A stretch of DNA of 21,604 bases from positions 1 through 21,604 of the forward strand of contig SFPL01000051.1 in NCBI GenBank assembly GCA_004551905.1, read 5' to 3'. Both the position numbers and the translations under genes were made by a program. The DNA comes from Lentisphaeraceae bacterium (GTDB taxonomy: Bacteria; Verrucomicrobiota; Kiritimatiellia; RFP12; UBA1067). Numbering within the stretch: position 1 is the stretch's first letter; each line of letters starts with the position of its first letter. The notes beneath the pieces are model-generated. The model was not told the origin of the DNA and did not search any database. It was given only the letters and a program-made list of their open reading frames with translations. This document shows positions 1 to 7,655 of this stretch, one piece after another.

Positions 1-40
1 AAAAGTCAAGGGGGAATCTGCAAAAAAGTCAAAATATGCA
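1..40. repeat. Two imperfect direct repeats at window edge
   Basis: AAAAGTCAA occurs at 1-9 and again at 24-32. Each copy is followed a few bases later by TGCA (19-22 and 37-40). The stretch is AT-rich, unlike the GC-rich coding DNA that follows. Multiple short direct repeats of this kind are found at the ends of some insertion sequences (the IS21 family, for example), but no transposase is visible, so a mobile-element edge is only a possibility. Confidence 0.3.
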
Positions 41-44
41 GGAC

Positions 45-75
45 GGGCCGGGATGGCGCGACGCCATCCCGGCCC
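45..75. terminator. Perfect 14-bp hairpin, probable terminator downstream of the last gene
   Basis: GGGCCGGGATGGCG at 45-58 is the exact reverse complement of 62-75, leaving a 3-nt loop (CGA). Read on the minus strand, it follows the stop of the extended last gene by about 40 nt. Its T-rich stretches begin roughly 7-10 nt after the stem rather than immediately. It is therefore an imperfect match to an intrinsic terminator and could instead be a palindromic repeat. Confidence 0.45.
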
Positions 76-117
76 TGTGGACAAAGGTCGCCTCCTACGG
101 CCTACCTGTGCGAAGAA

Positions 118-276
118 TTAGGGATTTGTAATCCGTGGGCCCTGAGCCAGGACCGAGCCGGAGAAGATCCAGACAGAGAACACATTGGCGGGGAGCGCGA
201 AGCGCCCGGCGAGCCGCGTGAGCCAGTACCCGCTCGCGTAGCCGACCTTGTCGCAGACCGCCTTGTGCCGGTCAGC
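118..276 (-). pseudogene. Out-of-frame C-terminal continuation of the small exported protein
   Basis: This frame continues after the in-frame stop of the gene at 272-1042 and runs 52 codons to a TAA at 118-120. By my count 44 of the 52 codons end in G or C, matching the codon bias of real genes here. The residues include a hydrophobic stretch (LPANVFSVWIFSGSVLA). The frame joins the upstream one at a run of four GCC triplets (plus strand 275-286) if one base is skipped. I read it as the true C-terminus, displaced by a one-base insertion (natural or assembly error) or by programmed frameshifting. A joined product would be about 307 residues. Confidence 0.5.
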
Positions 277-1042
277 CGCCGCCGCCAGCCGCCGCAGACG
301 GGTCGAACCGGAAGGCCGCGCCGGTGCGGAAGTCGACGACGTCGCGCTCGGACACCTTGCCGCGGCGATCGGGGTGGCGCCGCTCGATTTCCGAGCGCAC
401 AGCCTTGGCGACGTCCTTCCAGGCAATCTCCGAGACGCCCTTCGCCACGCCCAGGTCGACCTTGACGCCGTCCTTCTCCATCGTCACGCCGTAGGCGAGG
501 GTGGAGGTGGATGCGCCGACCCTGGCGACCGAGCCCGCGAGCGCGCCGAGGAGACGCCGCGCAGGGGAGATCCCCTGACTGTGCTCGGCCTCCTGCTCCG
601 TCGGGACGAACACCAGCGGCGTCCTGCGCGCCGGGTAGAGGACGGCGGTCGGATTGACGTCGTCGGCATCCTCCTTTACCGAAATCATCGGGAATTCTTC
701 GCGCAGCTCCTCGAACGCCTTTCCGTCGAGCGGCTTCGGCTCGAATCCGAACACGAACATCCGCCCCGAGACATAGCGCCCGGAGTCGAACTCGGCCACG
801 ACGAACCGGAGCCGGTCATCGGCGCGGTACGGCAGCGCGAAGGCGAAGGCGCCCTTGCCGGACGCGCGGTCATAGCGCGCCGCGTCGGACGCGGCGGCGC
901 AGTCGAACAGACGCGAGCGCGCAAACGGCGCGACGCGTCCGGCCTCGAACTCCAGCCGCCGCTCGGAGAAGTGCGCCGCGGAAGCGACGGCGGAAACCGC
1001 CGCGAGCAGCAGGCAGAACACGGGTCTCGTCTGAACTCGCAT
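272..1042 (-). CDS. Exported protein of unknown function, probably frameshifted near its C-terminus
   Basis: The 256-residue product starts with a classical signal peptide: a short basic start (MRVQTRP), a hydrophobic core and an AVASAA-type cleavage region near residue 23. This points to the periplasm or outer surface. I do not recognise the rest. It is a mixed polar protein with no obvious catalytic motif, no lipobox and few cysteines. The ATG lies 3 nt after the stop of the beta-helix gene, and a GGGGAGG Shine-Dalgarno sits inside that gene's last codons, so the two are co-transcribed and probably coupled. The reading frame ends in an unusual AAAGGGG tail at a GGC repeat, and a GC3-rich frame continues beyond it, so the natural protein is probably about 307 residues. 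Function unknown; the linkage hints at a role with the neighbouring secreted CAZymes. Confidence 0.7.
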   Translation of the reverse strand: MRVQTRPVFCLLLAAVSAVASAAHFSERRLEFEAGRVAPFARSRLFDCAAASDAARYDRASGKGAFAFALPYRADDRLRFVVAEFDSGRYVSGRMFVFGFEPKPLDGKAFEELREEFPMISVKEDADDVNPTAVLYPARRTPLVFVPTEQEAEHSQGISPARRLLGALAGSVARVGASTSTLAYGVTMEKDGVKVDLGVAKGVSEIAWKDVAKAVRSEIERRHPDRRGKVSERDVVDFRTGAAFRFDPSAAAGGGG

Positions 1043-1045
1043 CGG

Positions 1046-3433
1046 CTATTTCCTCCCCTTCTCCTTCCCCTTCTTCTCGGCGCCCTTCTCGGCACGGCGG
1101 CCGAACTTGAGCTCGCCGGTGGCGAAGTTCCCGCCGTCCGGCGGGAAGAGCGACTTCGACTCGTGCATGTCCTCGATCCACACCGAGGCGTTGAACTTGA
1201 TCGAGCAGCCGCTTACGTCCATCGCCTTCGGCAGCTTCTTCTCGCTCCCCTTCAGCTCGTCGCCGGCCTCCTTGGTGAGCAGCAGCTCGTCGTCCTCGGA
1301 CTCGATCTCCATCCGCTCCAGCGCCCGCTGCGCGCCCTTGACGCCAAGGCCGGCGAGTGGCACGCGGATCATCACGTTGTCGGATCCGGCGGTCTTGACG
1401 TCGTCCTGCTCCATCGCCAGCTGGCGCGAGCACTCGAACCTGCCGGTGGGGTGGACCAGCACGTAGAGCCCGCCCTCGAAGTCGAGGCGGTCGCAGTCGG
1501 AATGGCCCCAGCCGGAGGTGGTGGCGTTCTTCCAGCCGGCATGGGGCCCCAACTGGTTCCACTTGCGGCGGATGGACACGTAGAGGTAGTATTCGTCGTG
1601 GGCGACGTTGACGAACGCTAACGGCACACCGCAGGCCGGATAGCCGTCGGCGCCGGCCTCGGTCGCCACCGGCTTGCGGTCGAAGGCGTCAAAGACGATC
1701 TCGCCCCTGGGCGACAGCGGCGGCGTGCGGCGCGAGGAGACGTCCGGCGCCTCGATCGTCCCGGGACTGCGGCGGCGGCGCTCGAGGGTGACTACGCCGG
1801 CCGGCTTGTACTCGCCGTCGGCCTGGCGCACGAAGACCTCGTTGCGCCCCCAGAAGTCGCAGTTGTCGCGGTACGGGTCGTCGGTGACCGGGGCGTCGGT
1901 GTAGATGCGGTTGTCGGCAAACACGCAGTGGCCCGAGCCCTGGAAGGAGAAGCGCATCGGCGAGTCGTTCACGAAGACGTTGTTGGTGACCACGATGTAC
2001 TGCGACTGGTGGGCGTGGACCGGCCAGAAGCAGCGCTCGAAGCGGTTGTTGCGGTAGACGACGTCCAGCGAGCCCTCGTCGACGTAGAGCCCCGGCCAGG
2101 CGCCGATGTCGTGGACGTAGTTGTCGCTGAGGACGCAGTGCTTGAAGCCGCCGTAGAGTCCGCCGCCGTCGCGCGAGGCGTACATCACCCGGCTCACCTC
2201 GTTCGAGGCGAAGACCGAGTGGGTTGTCCACATCACCACTCCGTTCGCTGGGCCGTCGTGGACCTTGTTGCCGACGAACCTCGCGTTGTAGATCTGCAGG
2301 TTCGCAAGCTCCGCGCGGGAGACGAGCCCGCCGTGGTGCAGGTGGCACCACTCGACGTCGCTCGCGTAGCCGCCGTCGAAGTAGTCGATGCAGGCGCCGC
2401 CGACATGGTGGACGTGCGACCTCAGGACTCGGGTGCGCCAGGGCTTGGTGGCCTGGATGCCGGTCCCCGCGCAGAGCCTCACCTCGCAGCCGTCGACCGT
2501 CACCTCGGCCGAGCCGATGCCGATCGCCGCGTTGCGCGAGTCGCCCCAGGGGTTGGAGCACTCCGGGCGCGTGGCGCAGCCCTCGAACACCAGCCCCTCA
2601 AGGCGGATCCCCCGCGAGCGCCAGGCGAAGATGATTCCGTTCGCCCGCGCGAGCGAGGCGTCGAGCGTCTCGGCGGTCTCGCCCTCGCGCGGCCAGTAGA
2701 CGACGCGCCCCGCCGTCGCCTCGAACATCCACGTGCCTGGCGCGTTCAGCCCGTGGCGCGTGTTCATGAGCCGGTACCCCTGGTTGAACATGTTCACCTT
2801 GCCCCTCGCCAGGGTGAACACCTTGCCGTCCGCGTCGTGCTCGGCGATGGCGCTCAAGAGCGCCGACCACTCCTGCGGCAGCACCAGCCACGCGCTCTTG
2901 ATGTCGATGGACGAGAAGTCCGCCCCGCCGGAATCGTAGAGGATCGAGGAGCTGCCCACCGGCGCCTTGTACGTGAGCGTGCCCTTGGCGGGGTACGCGG
3001 CGATGGCGCACATCGTGCCGTTGACGATGAGCGCCGGCTTCATGCCCGCCGTCACCTCGAACGGCATGTCGGCGACGAGGAAGCGCTTGTCCTCGGGATC
3101 GGTCCGCCAGCCCGTCACCTTCTCCGCGCCGGAGAAGACCGCGCGGCAGGGATGCTCCGCGCGGATGGTGAGGTCGTAGTCGCGCTCGTCGAGCTTCACC
3201 GGTTCGGAAAACGGATAGAAGCCGTCCGCGACGGTTATGAAGTGGTCCTCGTCGCGCTCGGCGGCGCGCACGAGCGCCACCGCCCGCGCGAGCGTCTTCA
3301 CCGGCTTCGCCGCGGAGCCGTCGTTCGCGTCGTCGCCATCCGGCGACATCCTCACCTCTACCGCCGCCGCCGACAGCGCGGCAAGCGCCGTCGCGGCAAG
3401 GATTGCGCAGGACCGGGTAGTGTGGGTTTTCAC
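1046..3433 (-). CDS. Exported right-handed parallel beta-helix protein, GH141-like, with C-terminal CBM9-like region
   Basis: The product is 795 residues from a GTG start 8 nt after the methyltransferase stop. This start gives a clean signal peptide (hydrophobic residues 10-24, SAAA cleavage). Residues 28-50 carry the SPDGDDANDG...KPVKTLARAV motif that opens many secreted beta-helix proteins. Residues 90-285 match the GH141-type preamble: FSGAEKVTGW, a VNGT stretch near 138, APGTWMFE and VVYWPREGE near 231-252, then GIRLEGLVFEGC. Residues about 275-540 are repeated strand-turn units (GNKVHDG, SNEVSRV, DNYVHDIG, NNRFERC, NNVFVND), the hallmark of a pectate-lyase-like beta-helix. Residues about 575-775 resemble CBM9/DOMON-like sandwich domains. 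A lysine-rich tail ends the protein. GH141 members act on fucosylated pectin side chains or xylan; the substrate here is inferred only, and a non-catalytic binding role is possible. In-frame codons upstream of the GTG overlap the methyltransferase gene and are not part of this protein. Confidence 0.8.
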   Translation of the reverse strand: MKTHTTRSCAILAATALAALSAAAVEVRMSPDGDDANDGSAAKPVKTLARAVALVRAAERDEDHFITVADGFYPFSEPVKLDERDYDLTIRAEHPCRAVFSGAEKVTGWRTDPEDKRFLVADMPFEVTAGMKPALIVNGTMCAIAAYPAKGTLTYKAPVGSSSILYDSGGADFSSIDIKSAWLVLPQEWSALLSAIAEHDADGKVFTLARGKVNMFNQGYRLMNTRHGLNAPGTWMFEATAGRVVYWPREGETAETLDASLARANGIIFAWRSRGIRLEGLVFEGCATRPECSNPWGDSRNAAIGIGSAEVTVDGCEVRLCAGTGIQATKPWRTRVLRSHVHHVGGACIDYFDGGYASDVEWCHLHHGGLVSRAELANLQIYNARFVGNKVHDGPANGVVMWTTHSVFASNEVSRVMYASRDGGGLYGGFKHCVLSDNYVHDIGAWPGLYVDEGSLDVVYRNNRFERCFWPVHAHQSQYIVVTNNVFVNDSPMRFSFQGSGHCVFADNRIYTDAPVTDDPYRDNCDFWGRNEVFVRQADGEYKPAGVVTLERRRRSPGTIEAPDVSSRRTPPLSPRGEIVFDAFDRKPVATEAGADGYPACGVPLAFVNVAHDEYYLYVSIRRKWNQLGPHAGWKNATTSGWGHSDCDRLDFEGGLYVLVHPTGRFECSRQLAMEQDDVKTAGSDNVMIRVPLAGLGVKGAQRALERMEIESEDDELLLTKEAGDELKGSEKKLPKAMDVSGCSIKFNASVWIEDMHESKSLFPPDGGNFATGELKFGRRAEKGAEKKGKEKGRK

Positions 3434-3441
3434 GGGACCGC

Positions 3442-4632
3442 CTATGCGCTCTTTCTTTCCAGGACGACCAGGGTCTCGAAACGAGCGGTGCGCGGAAACA
3501 TCTCGAACCGACGGACCGAGGCGACTGAATATGCGCCCGCAAGCCCCTTCAGGTCGCGGATCAGCGTAGCCGGGTCGCAGGAGACGTAGATGACCCGCGG
3601 CGCGCGAGAGTGCGCGAGCCACTTCACGACGCCGTGCTCCAGCCCGCCCCGCGGCGGATCGACGATCACCGTCGTCCGCTCGCCGGCCTTGAGGCGCCGC
3701 ACGGCGCGGCCAACCTGGTCGGCGAAGAAGTCGGCCGGGACCTTGTGGATCGCCGCGTTGCGTTTCGCGAAGGCGACGGCCTGGCGGCCGGACTCGACGC
3801 CGACGAGCTTCGGCGGACGGCAGAGGATGCCGAAGACTCCGACGCCGCAGTAGAGGTCCATGAGCTCCGGCGCCGCATTCGCGCCGCGGCGGTATTCGTC
3901 GACCACCGCCTGCGCGAGCAGCTCCGAGACCGCCGGGTTCACCTGGTAGAAACCGTCCGCCGGCACCTCGAAGTCGATTCCCAGCGTGGTTTCCTTGAGA
4001 ACAAGGTCGGCGGGCGCGTCGCCGACCCACCACTTGACGCCGCTCTTGCGCGTCCACCTGACGGTGACGTTGCCCTGGCGCTCAACCGACTTGCGCACCG
4101 CCTCGGAGCCTTGGGTTAAAAGCCGCATCACGCCGCGGCGGATCTCGGGAAGCGCCGCGCCGATCGCCGGCACCACCAGCGGATCCGACTCGACGTCGAC
4201 GATTTCGCGCCTGGGCTCGGCGCGGTAGCCGAGCGCCCATTTTCCGCACTGGCGGGCGAAGTGGTAGACCGCCTTGTTGCGGTAGGCGAGCTGGGGACCG
4301 CCCTCGACGGTTGCGGACGACGGCACGGGAATCCGCGCACGCTCGAAGAACTCGGCGAGCTGGCGGTCCTTGGCCGCCTTCTCGCCGGCGGCGGAGAGCC
4401 CGGCGTAGACCATGCCGGGCACGACCGTCGCCTCTGGTTCGACGCGCTCCGGGCTCGGCTCGACCACTTCGACGAGCCGCGCCCGCACGAAGCGAGGCTT
4501 CTCCTCGAAGATCTCGGCCTTGACCTGCTCGCCCTCCCACGCGCCGGGGACGAAGACCACTCGCCCGTCGCCGAGGCGGCCGAGGCCGTCCCCGCCGTAG
4601 ACGTTCTTCGCGATGCAGACCGTGGAAGTCAT
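3442..4632 (-). CDS. TRAM-domain RNA (uracil-C5)-methyltransferase, TrmA/RlmD family, lacking Fe-S cysteines
   Basis: The 396-residue cytoplasmic enzyme is predicted to transfer a methyl group from S-adenosylmethionine to C5 of a uridine in rRNA or tRNA. Residues 1-58 form a TRAM RNA-binding domain (GDGLGRLGDGRVVFVPGA). The catalytic domain carries SAM motif I (LYCGVGVFG, 260-268), the DPPRGG motif (325-330), the catalytic cysteine C352 in SCDP (351-354), and the C-terminal glutamate E386 that acts as general base in this family. RlmD-type enzymes carry a Cys-rich [4Fe-4S] motif just after TRAM. Here the matching segment (about 70-92, VVPGMVYAGLSAAGEKAA) has no cysteine. The ATG is preceded by GGGGAGG, 12 nt after the GH97 stop. 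The exact target nucleotide cannot be assigned. It is a housekeeping-type gene embedded among CAZymes. Confidence 0.88.
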   Translation of the reverse strand: MTSTVCIAKNVYGGDGLGRLGDGRVVFVPGAWEGEQVKAEIFEEKPRFVRARLVEVVEPSPERVEPEATVVPGMVYAGLSAAGEKAAKDRQLAEFFERARIPVPSSATVEGGPQLAYRNKAVYHFARQCGKWALGYRAEPRREIVDVESDPLVVPAIGAALPEIRRGVMRLLTQGSEAVRKSVERQGNVTVRWTRKSGVKWWVGDAPADLVLKETTLGIDFEVPADGFYQVNPAVSELLAQAVVDEYRRGANAAPELMDLYCGVGVFGILCRPPKLVGVESGRQAVAFAKRNAAIHKVPADFFADQVGRAVRRLKAGERTTVIVDPPRGGLEHGVVKWLAHSRAPRVIYVSCDPATLIRDLKGLAGAYSVASVRRFEMFPRTARFETLVVLERKSA

Positions 4633-4644
4633 CTCGCCTCCCCG

Positions 4645-6666
4645 CTACTTGCGGACGAACCTGGCCACGAAGCCGCCGCCGCGGCCGAGGCCGATGTCGA
4701 GCTTGTCGCCGGCCTTGACGGACTTGGTCTCGTGGACATATTTGGTCGGCGCGGCGTCGCCCTCCGGCGCGTCGCGGAAGATCTCGGCCTCCCATTCGCC
4801 GCCGTCGAGGAACGCGGCAGTGTCGAGCTTGAACTCGTGCGCGTCGCGGTTGGAGATCGCCGCCGCGTACCACGCGCCGTCCTTGGCGCGGCGCGCGACC
4901 GCCGCGAAGGAGTCAGGGTCGCCGGCGAGTCCGCAGGAGTCGGCCCACACGACCGGCGTCGCCGCCATGAACTTGAAGCACTCCGGGTTGGCCTCGTACT
5001 TGGTGGGCGCGTCGCAGAGCATTTGGAGCGGCGCCTCGTAGAGCGCCATCATCGCCATCTGGCGGCAGCGGGTGCCGGCCGAGCCGGGCTGCGCGTTCTT
5101 CGGACCCTCGCGCCCGCCGAGGTAGCCGTCGACCGGGTAGTTGTCCATCGCGCCGGGCGTGTAGTCCATCGGGCCGGCCGTCATGCGCAGATACACCGCG
5201 CGCACGTCGCTGTCCATCATTCCCCTGAGGTCCTTGGCGCCCCACTTCGTCTGCTCCAGTCCGTAGACGCCCTCGAAGTTGAGCACGTTGGGGTACGCCC
5301 TGCTCATGCCGGTCGGACGGTGCGCGCCGTGGTAATCGACGAGCATGTGCTCCTTGCGGCAGCTCTCCGCGAACTTCCAGAGGAAGCGCTCGACCTCGGC
5401 GTCGCCGCGGTCCATGAAGTCTACCTTGAAGCCCTTGGCGCCGAGCTTCGAGAAGTGCGCGGCCACGCGGTCCTCCTCGCCGAAGACCTGTGCCCACGCC
5501 ATCCAGAGGATGATCCCCACGCCGCGCTCGTTGGCGTACTTGATGAGGTGCTCGACGTCGACCGAGGGGTGGAACTTCCAGATGTTGAGGTGCTCGGACC
5601 AGCCTTCGTCGAAAATCACGTACTCGACGCCGTGCTGCTGCGCAAAGTCGATGAAGCGCTCGTAGGTCTTGGTGTTGACGCCCCCGTTCTCGGGGATGCG
5701 CTTGTTGTCGAAGCAGTTCCACCAGTCCCAGGCCACCTTGCCCGGCTTCACCCACTTGAAGTCGTCGCCCTCGACCTGCGGACGGGCGAGCGCGTTCACG
5801 AGGTCGGCGTCGACGAACGCCGCCGGCGCGTCGGCGAGCACGAAGCCGCGCCACGGGAAGGTGCGCGTCCCCTCGGTCTCGACGAGATAGTCCTCGAATG
5901 CGGTCGGGTGGATCCAGCGGCCGCCGGTCTTCACGACTTTCTCACCCCAACCGCCGATGCGCTGCGCGGCCTTCGGCCAGCGGCTGAAGGTAGCGCTGAA
6001 CTCGACCGATCCATCGCCCTTTGCCTCGCGGGCGAGGTTCAGAATCGGGTAGTCGAAGATGTCCGACTCCACCACCGCCACGTACTTGCCGCCGAACGAG
6101 TACGCGAAGGGAAGGTACGCGAACTTGTTCGTGCCGGTACATGCTTCGCCGGCGGCGACGGCCTGCGGAATCACTTCCTCGCACCCGGAAGATTTGGTGG
6201 TCGAGAACCAGCAACGCGCCGCGGGATCGGGAATCACCAGCGGAGCGGACTCCCAGACGACGCGGATGCGCCCCTCGATCTTCGTCTCGAAGCGGTAGGC
6301 GACGCCGTCGTTGCGGGCGACGAGCCGCAGGCCCCAGTCGCCGTAGTCGGCGTAGAGCGTGTTTGCGGTCAGGTCGATCGAGGACTTCTTGTAGACCGGG
6401 GTCTCGGCCGTGCCGGAGAGCTTGCCGCGGACGAAACCGTGGAACTTCGCGCCGGCGCCGAGGACGCGGTCGCCGAGCTTGAGCGCGATTTCGCCCGGCC
6501 CCGCCACCCTTATGCCGTCGCGGAAGACGACGCACTTGGCGTCGACGGAGCTGAAGGCGATTTCGTTGCGGCCGTCGGGTGACTTGACCGACGCCATGGT
6601 GATGCGTTCGCGGCAGCAGCCAGCGAGCAGAGAGGCCGTGAAGACGGCGATGACGAGTTTCTTCAT
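4645..6666 (-). CDS. GH97 glycoside hydrolase lipoprotein (alpha-galactosidase/alpha-glucosidase family)
   Basis: The 673-residue product has a lipoprotein signal: MKKLVIAVFTASLLAGC, lipobox LAGC with C17. It is therefore anchored to a membrane facing the periplasm or surface. Residues about 25-290 form the GH97 N-terminal beta-sandwich, about 300-570 the (beta/alpha)8 barrel (VAWDWWNCFD, YVIFDEGWSEHLN, GVGIILWMAW), and about 575-673 the C-terminal sandwich. D416 in KGFKVDFMDR aligns with the nucleophile position of retaining GH97 enzymes, and E465 in NFEGVYGLE fits the acid/base. In the family, retaining members with this Asp include alpha-galactosidases, while inverting SusB-type alpha-glucosidases lack it, so I favour alpha-galactosidase-like activity. 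The start is supported by AAGGAAAGGA upstream. A 76-nt gap separates it from panC, with no convincing promoter in it. Confidence 0.9.
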   Translation of the reverse strand: MKKLVIAVFTASLLAGCCRERITMASVKSPDGRNEIAFSSVDAKCVVFRDGIRVAGPGEIALKLGDRVLGAGAKFHGFVRGKLSGTAETPVYKKSSIDLTANTLYADYGDWGLRLVARNDGVAYRFETKIEGRIRVVWESAPLVIPDPAARCWFSTTKSSGCEEVIPQAVAAGEACTGTNKFAYLPFAYSFGGKYVAVVESDIFDYPILNLAREAKGDGSVEFSATFSRWPKAAQRIGGWGEKVVKTGGRWIHPTAFEDYLVETEGTRTFPWRGFVLADAPAAFVDADLVNALARPQVEGDDFKWVKPGKVAWDWWNCFDNKRIPENGGVNTKTYERFIDFAQQHGVEYVIFDEGWSEHLNIWKFHPSVDVEHLIKYANERGVGIILWMAWAQVFGEEDRVAAHFSKLGAKGFKVDFMDRGDAEVERFLWKFAESCRKEHMLVDYHGAHRPTGMSRAYPNVLNFEGVYGLEQTKWGAKDLRGMMDSDVRAVYLRMTAGPMDYTPGAMDNYPVDGYLGGREGPKNAQPGSAGTRCRQMAMMALYEAPLQMLCDAPTKYEANPECFKFMAATPVVWADSCGLAGDPDSFAAVARRAKDGAWYAAAISNRDAHEFKLDTAAFLDGGEWEAEIFRDAPEGDAAPTKYVHETKSVKAGDKLDIGLGRGGGFVARFVRK

Positions 6667-6742
6667 TTGATTTTCCTTTCCTTAAAGCTTGTTTGCCCCA
6701 CGCAATGTACGTTAAGTGCGCAAAGTATTCTTCAACAAGTAC

Positions 6743-7588
6743 TTAGCGAACTTGGCGGGAGATGTCTTTAGTGACGACGACGTTGTCTATGAGCCGGGTC
6801 TTGCCGGCGTAGGCGGCGGCAAGCACGCAGCAGCCCTTGGCGATGCGGCGGCACGGCTCGAGCGTCTTCGCGTCCACGCACTCGACGTAGTCCACCTTCA
6901 GCCCCGCCTTCGCGATCGCCTTCGCCGCGGCGGCGACGGTCTTCACCTTGCCGGACTTTACCTCGCGCAGCGTGCGGGAGATCGCGAGCGCACGTGCACG
7001 CTCGTCGGCGGAGAGATAGGTGTTGCGGCTCGAGCGGGCGAGGCCGGACGGCTCGCGGATGATTGGCGCGACAATGATCTCGATGCCGAAATTGAGGTCG
7101 CGCACCATCCGCTTGATGACCTGCGCCTGCTGGTAGTCCTTCTGGCCGAACACGGCAAAGTCGGGCGAGACGAGGTTGAAGAGCTTGGCGACGACGGTGC
7201 AGACGCCGCGGAAGTGGCCGGGGCGCCGCGCGCCGCAGAGACCCTGCGAAAGGCGCTCCTCTACGACATAGGTGGAGTGGCCGCCGAGATACATGTTCGC
7301 CGGGGTAGGGAAGAACACCGCCGTCGCGCCGGCTGCGCGGCACTTCGCGAGGTCGGCCTTCTCGTCGCGCGGATAGGCTGCGTAGTCCTCGTTGGGGCCG
7401 AACTGGACCGGGTTCACGAACACGCTCACGACGATCTCGTCCGCGCCCTTGGCCTTCGCCTTCGCGATCAGCGAGAGGTGGCCTTCGTGGAGATAGCCCA
7501 TCGTCGGCACCAGCGCGATCTTCGCGCCTGCGCGCCGCCTTGCCTTCGCCCACTTCTGCATCTCTGCCGGGTTCCGGAAGATTTTCAT
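6743..7588 (-). CDS. panC: Pantothenate synthetase (pantoate--beta-alanine ligase)
   Basis: This cytoplasmic enzyme condenses pantoate with beta-alanine using ATP, the last step of vitamin B5 synthesis. All signature motifs are present in order: PTMGYLHEGH (28-37, containing the HIGH-type nucleotide site), FVNPVQFGP (57-65), GQKDYQQ (148-154) and REPSGLARSSRNTYLS (178-193). At 281 residues it matches the family length, and PTMG at residue 28 matches known PanC proteins, which is why I choose the ATG at 7588. That ATG has only a very close GGA before it. An in-frame ATG at 7618 would add ten residues (MNREGKAQKE) and lies exactly at the predicted transcription start, so a leaderless start there is a real alternative. 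No panB or panD is nearby; the gene heads a CAZyme-containing block. Confidence 0.96.
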   Translation of the reverse strand: MKIFRNPAEMQKWAKARRRAGAKIALVPTMGYLHEGHLSLIAKAKAKGADEIVVSVFVNPVQFGPNEDYAAYPRDEKADLAKCRAAGATAVFFPTPANMYLGGHSTYVVEERLSQGLCGARRPGHFRGVCTVVAKLFNLVSPDFAVFGQKDYQQAQVIKRMVRDLNFGIEIIVAPIIREPSGLARSSRNTYLSADERARALAISRTLREVKSGKVKTVAAAAKAIAKAGLKVDYVECVDAKTLEPCRRIAKGCCVLAAAYAGKTRLIDNVVVTKDISRQVR

Positions 7589-7625
7589 TTCCTTTTGTGC
7601 TTTCCCTTCTCGGTTCATTGACTGA

Positions 7626-7655
7626 ATTATACCTAAAACTTACGCCACGTGTCAA
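7626..7655 (-). promoter_or_regulatory. Consensus sigma70-type promoter for panC and downstream genes
   Basis: On the minus strand TTGACA (7650-7655) and TATAAT (7626-7631) are both perfect consensus hexamers separated by 18 nt. The predicted start of transcription is about 7619. The -35 overlaps the stop codon of the glycosyltransferase gene (7652-7654), so block 3 has its own promoter inside the end of block 2. The spacer contains a CACGTG palindrome (7646-7651). Confidence 0.85.

Noticed and set aside
248..1621. Plus-strand open frame of about 457 codons at the left end
   Set aside because: It is antisense to two genes with a signal peptide or beta-helix features. It has charged, low-complexity composition and no domain.
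3434..4057. N-terminal extension of the beta-helix protein
   Set aside because: It overlaps the methyltransferase gene out of frame. The GTG at 3433 gives an immediate signal peptide.
4261..6582. Long plus-strand open frame opposite the GH97 and methyltransferase genes
   Set aside because: Same antisense effect; composition is unlike a folded protein and no ribosome binding site supports it.
6667..6742. Promoter or riboswitch between panC and GH97
   Set aside because: I found no -10/-35 pair of quality and no conserved riboswitch-like structure in this 76-nt gap.
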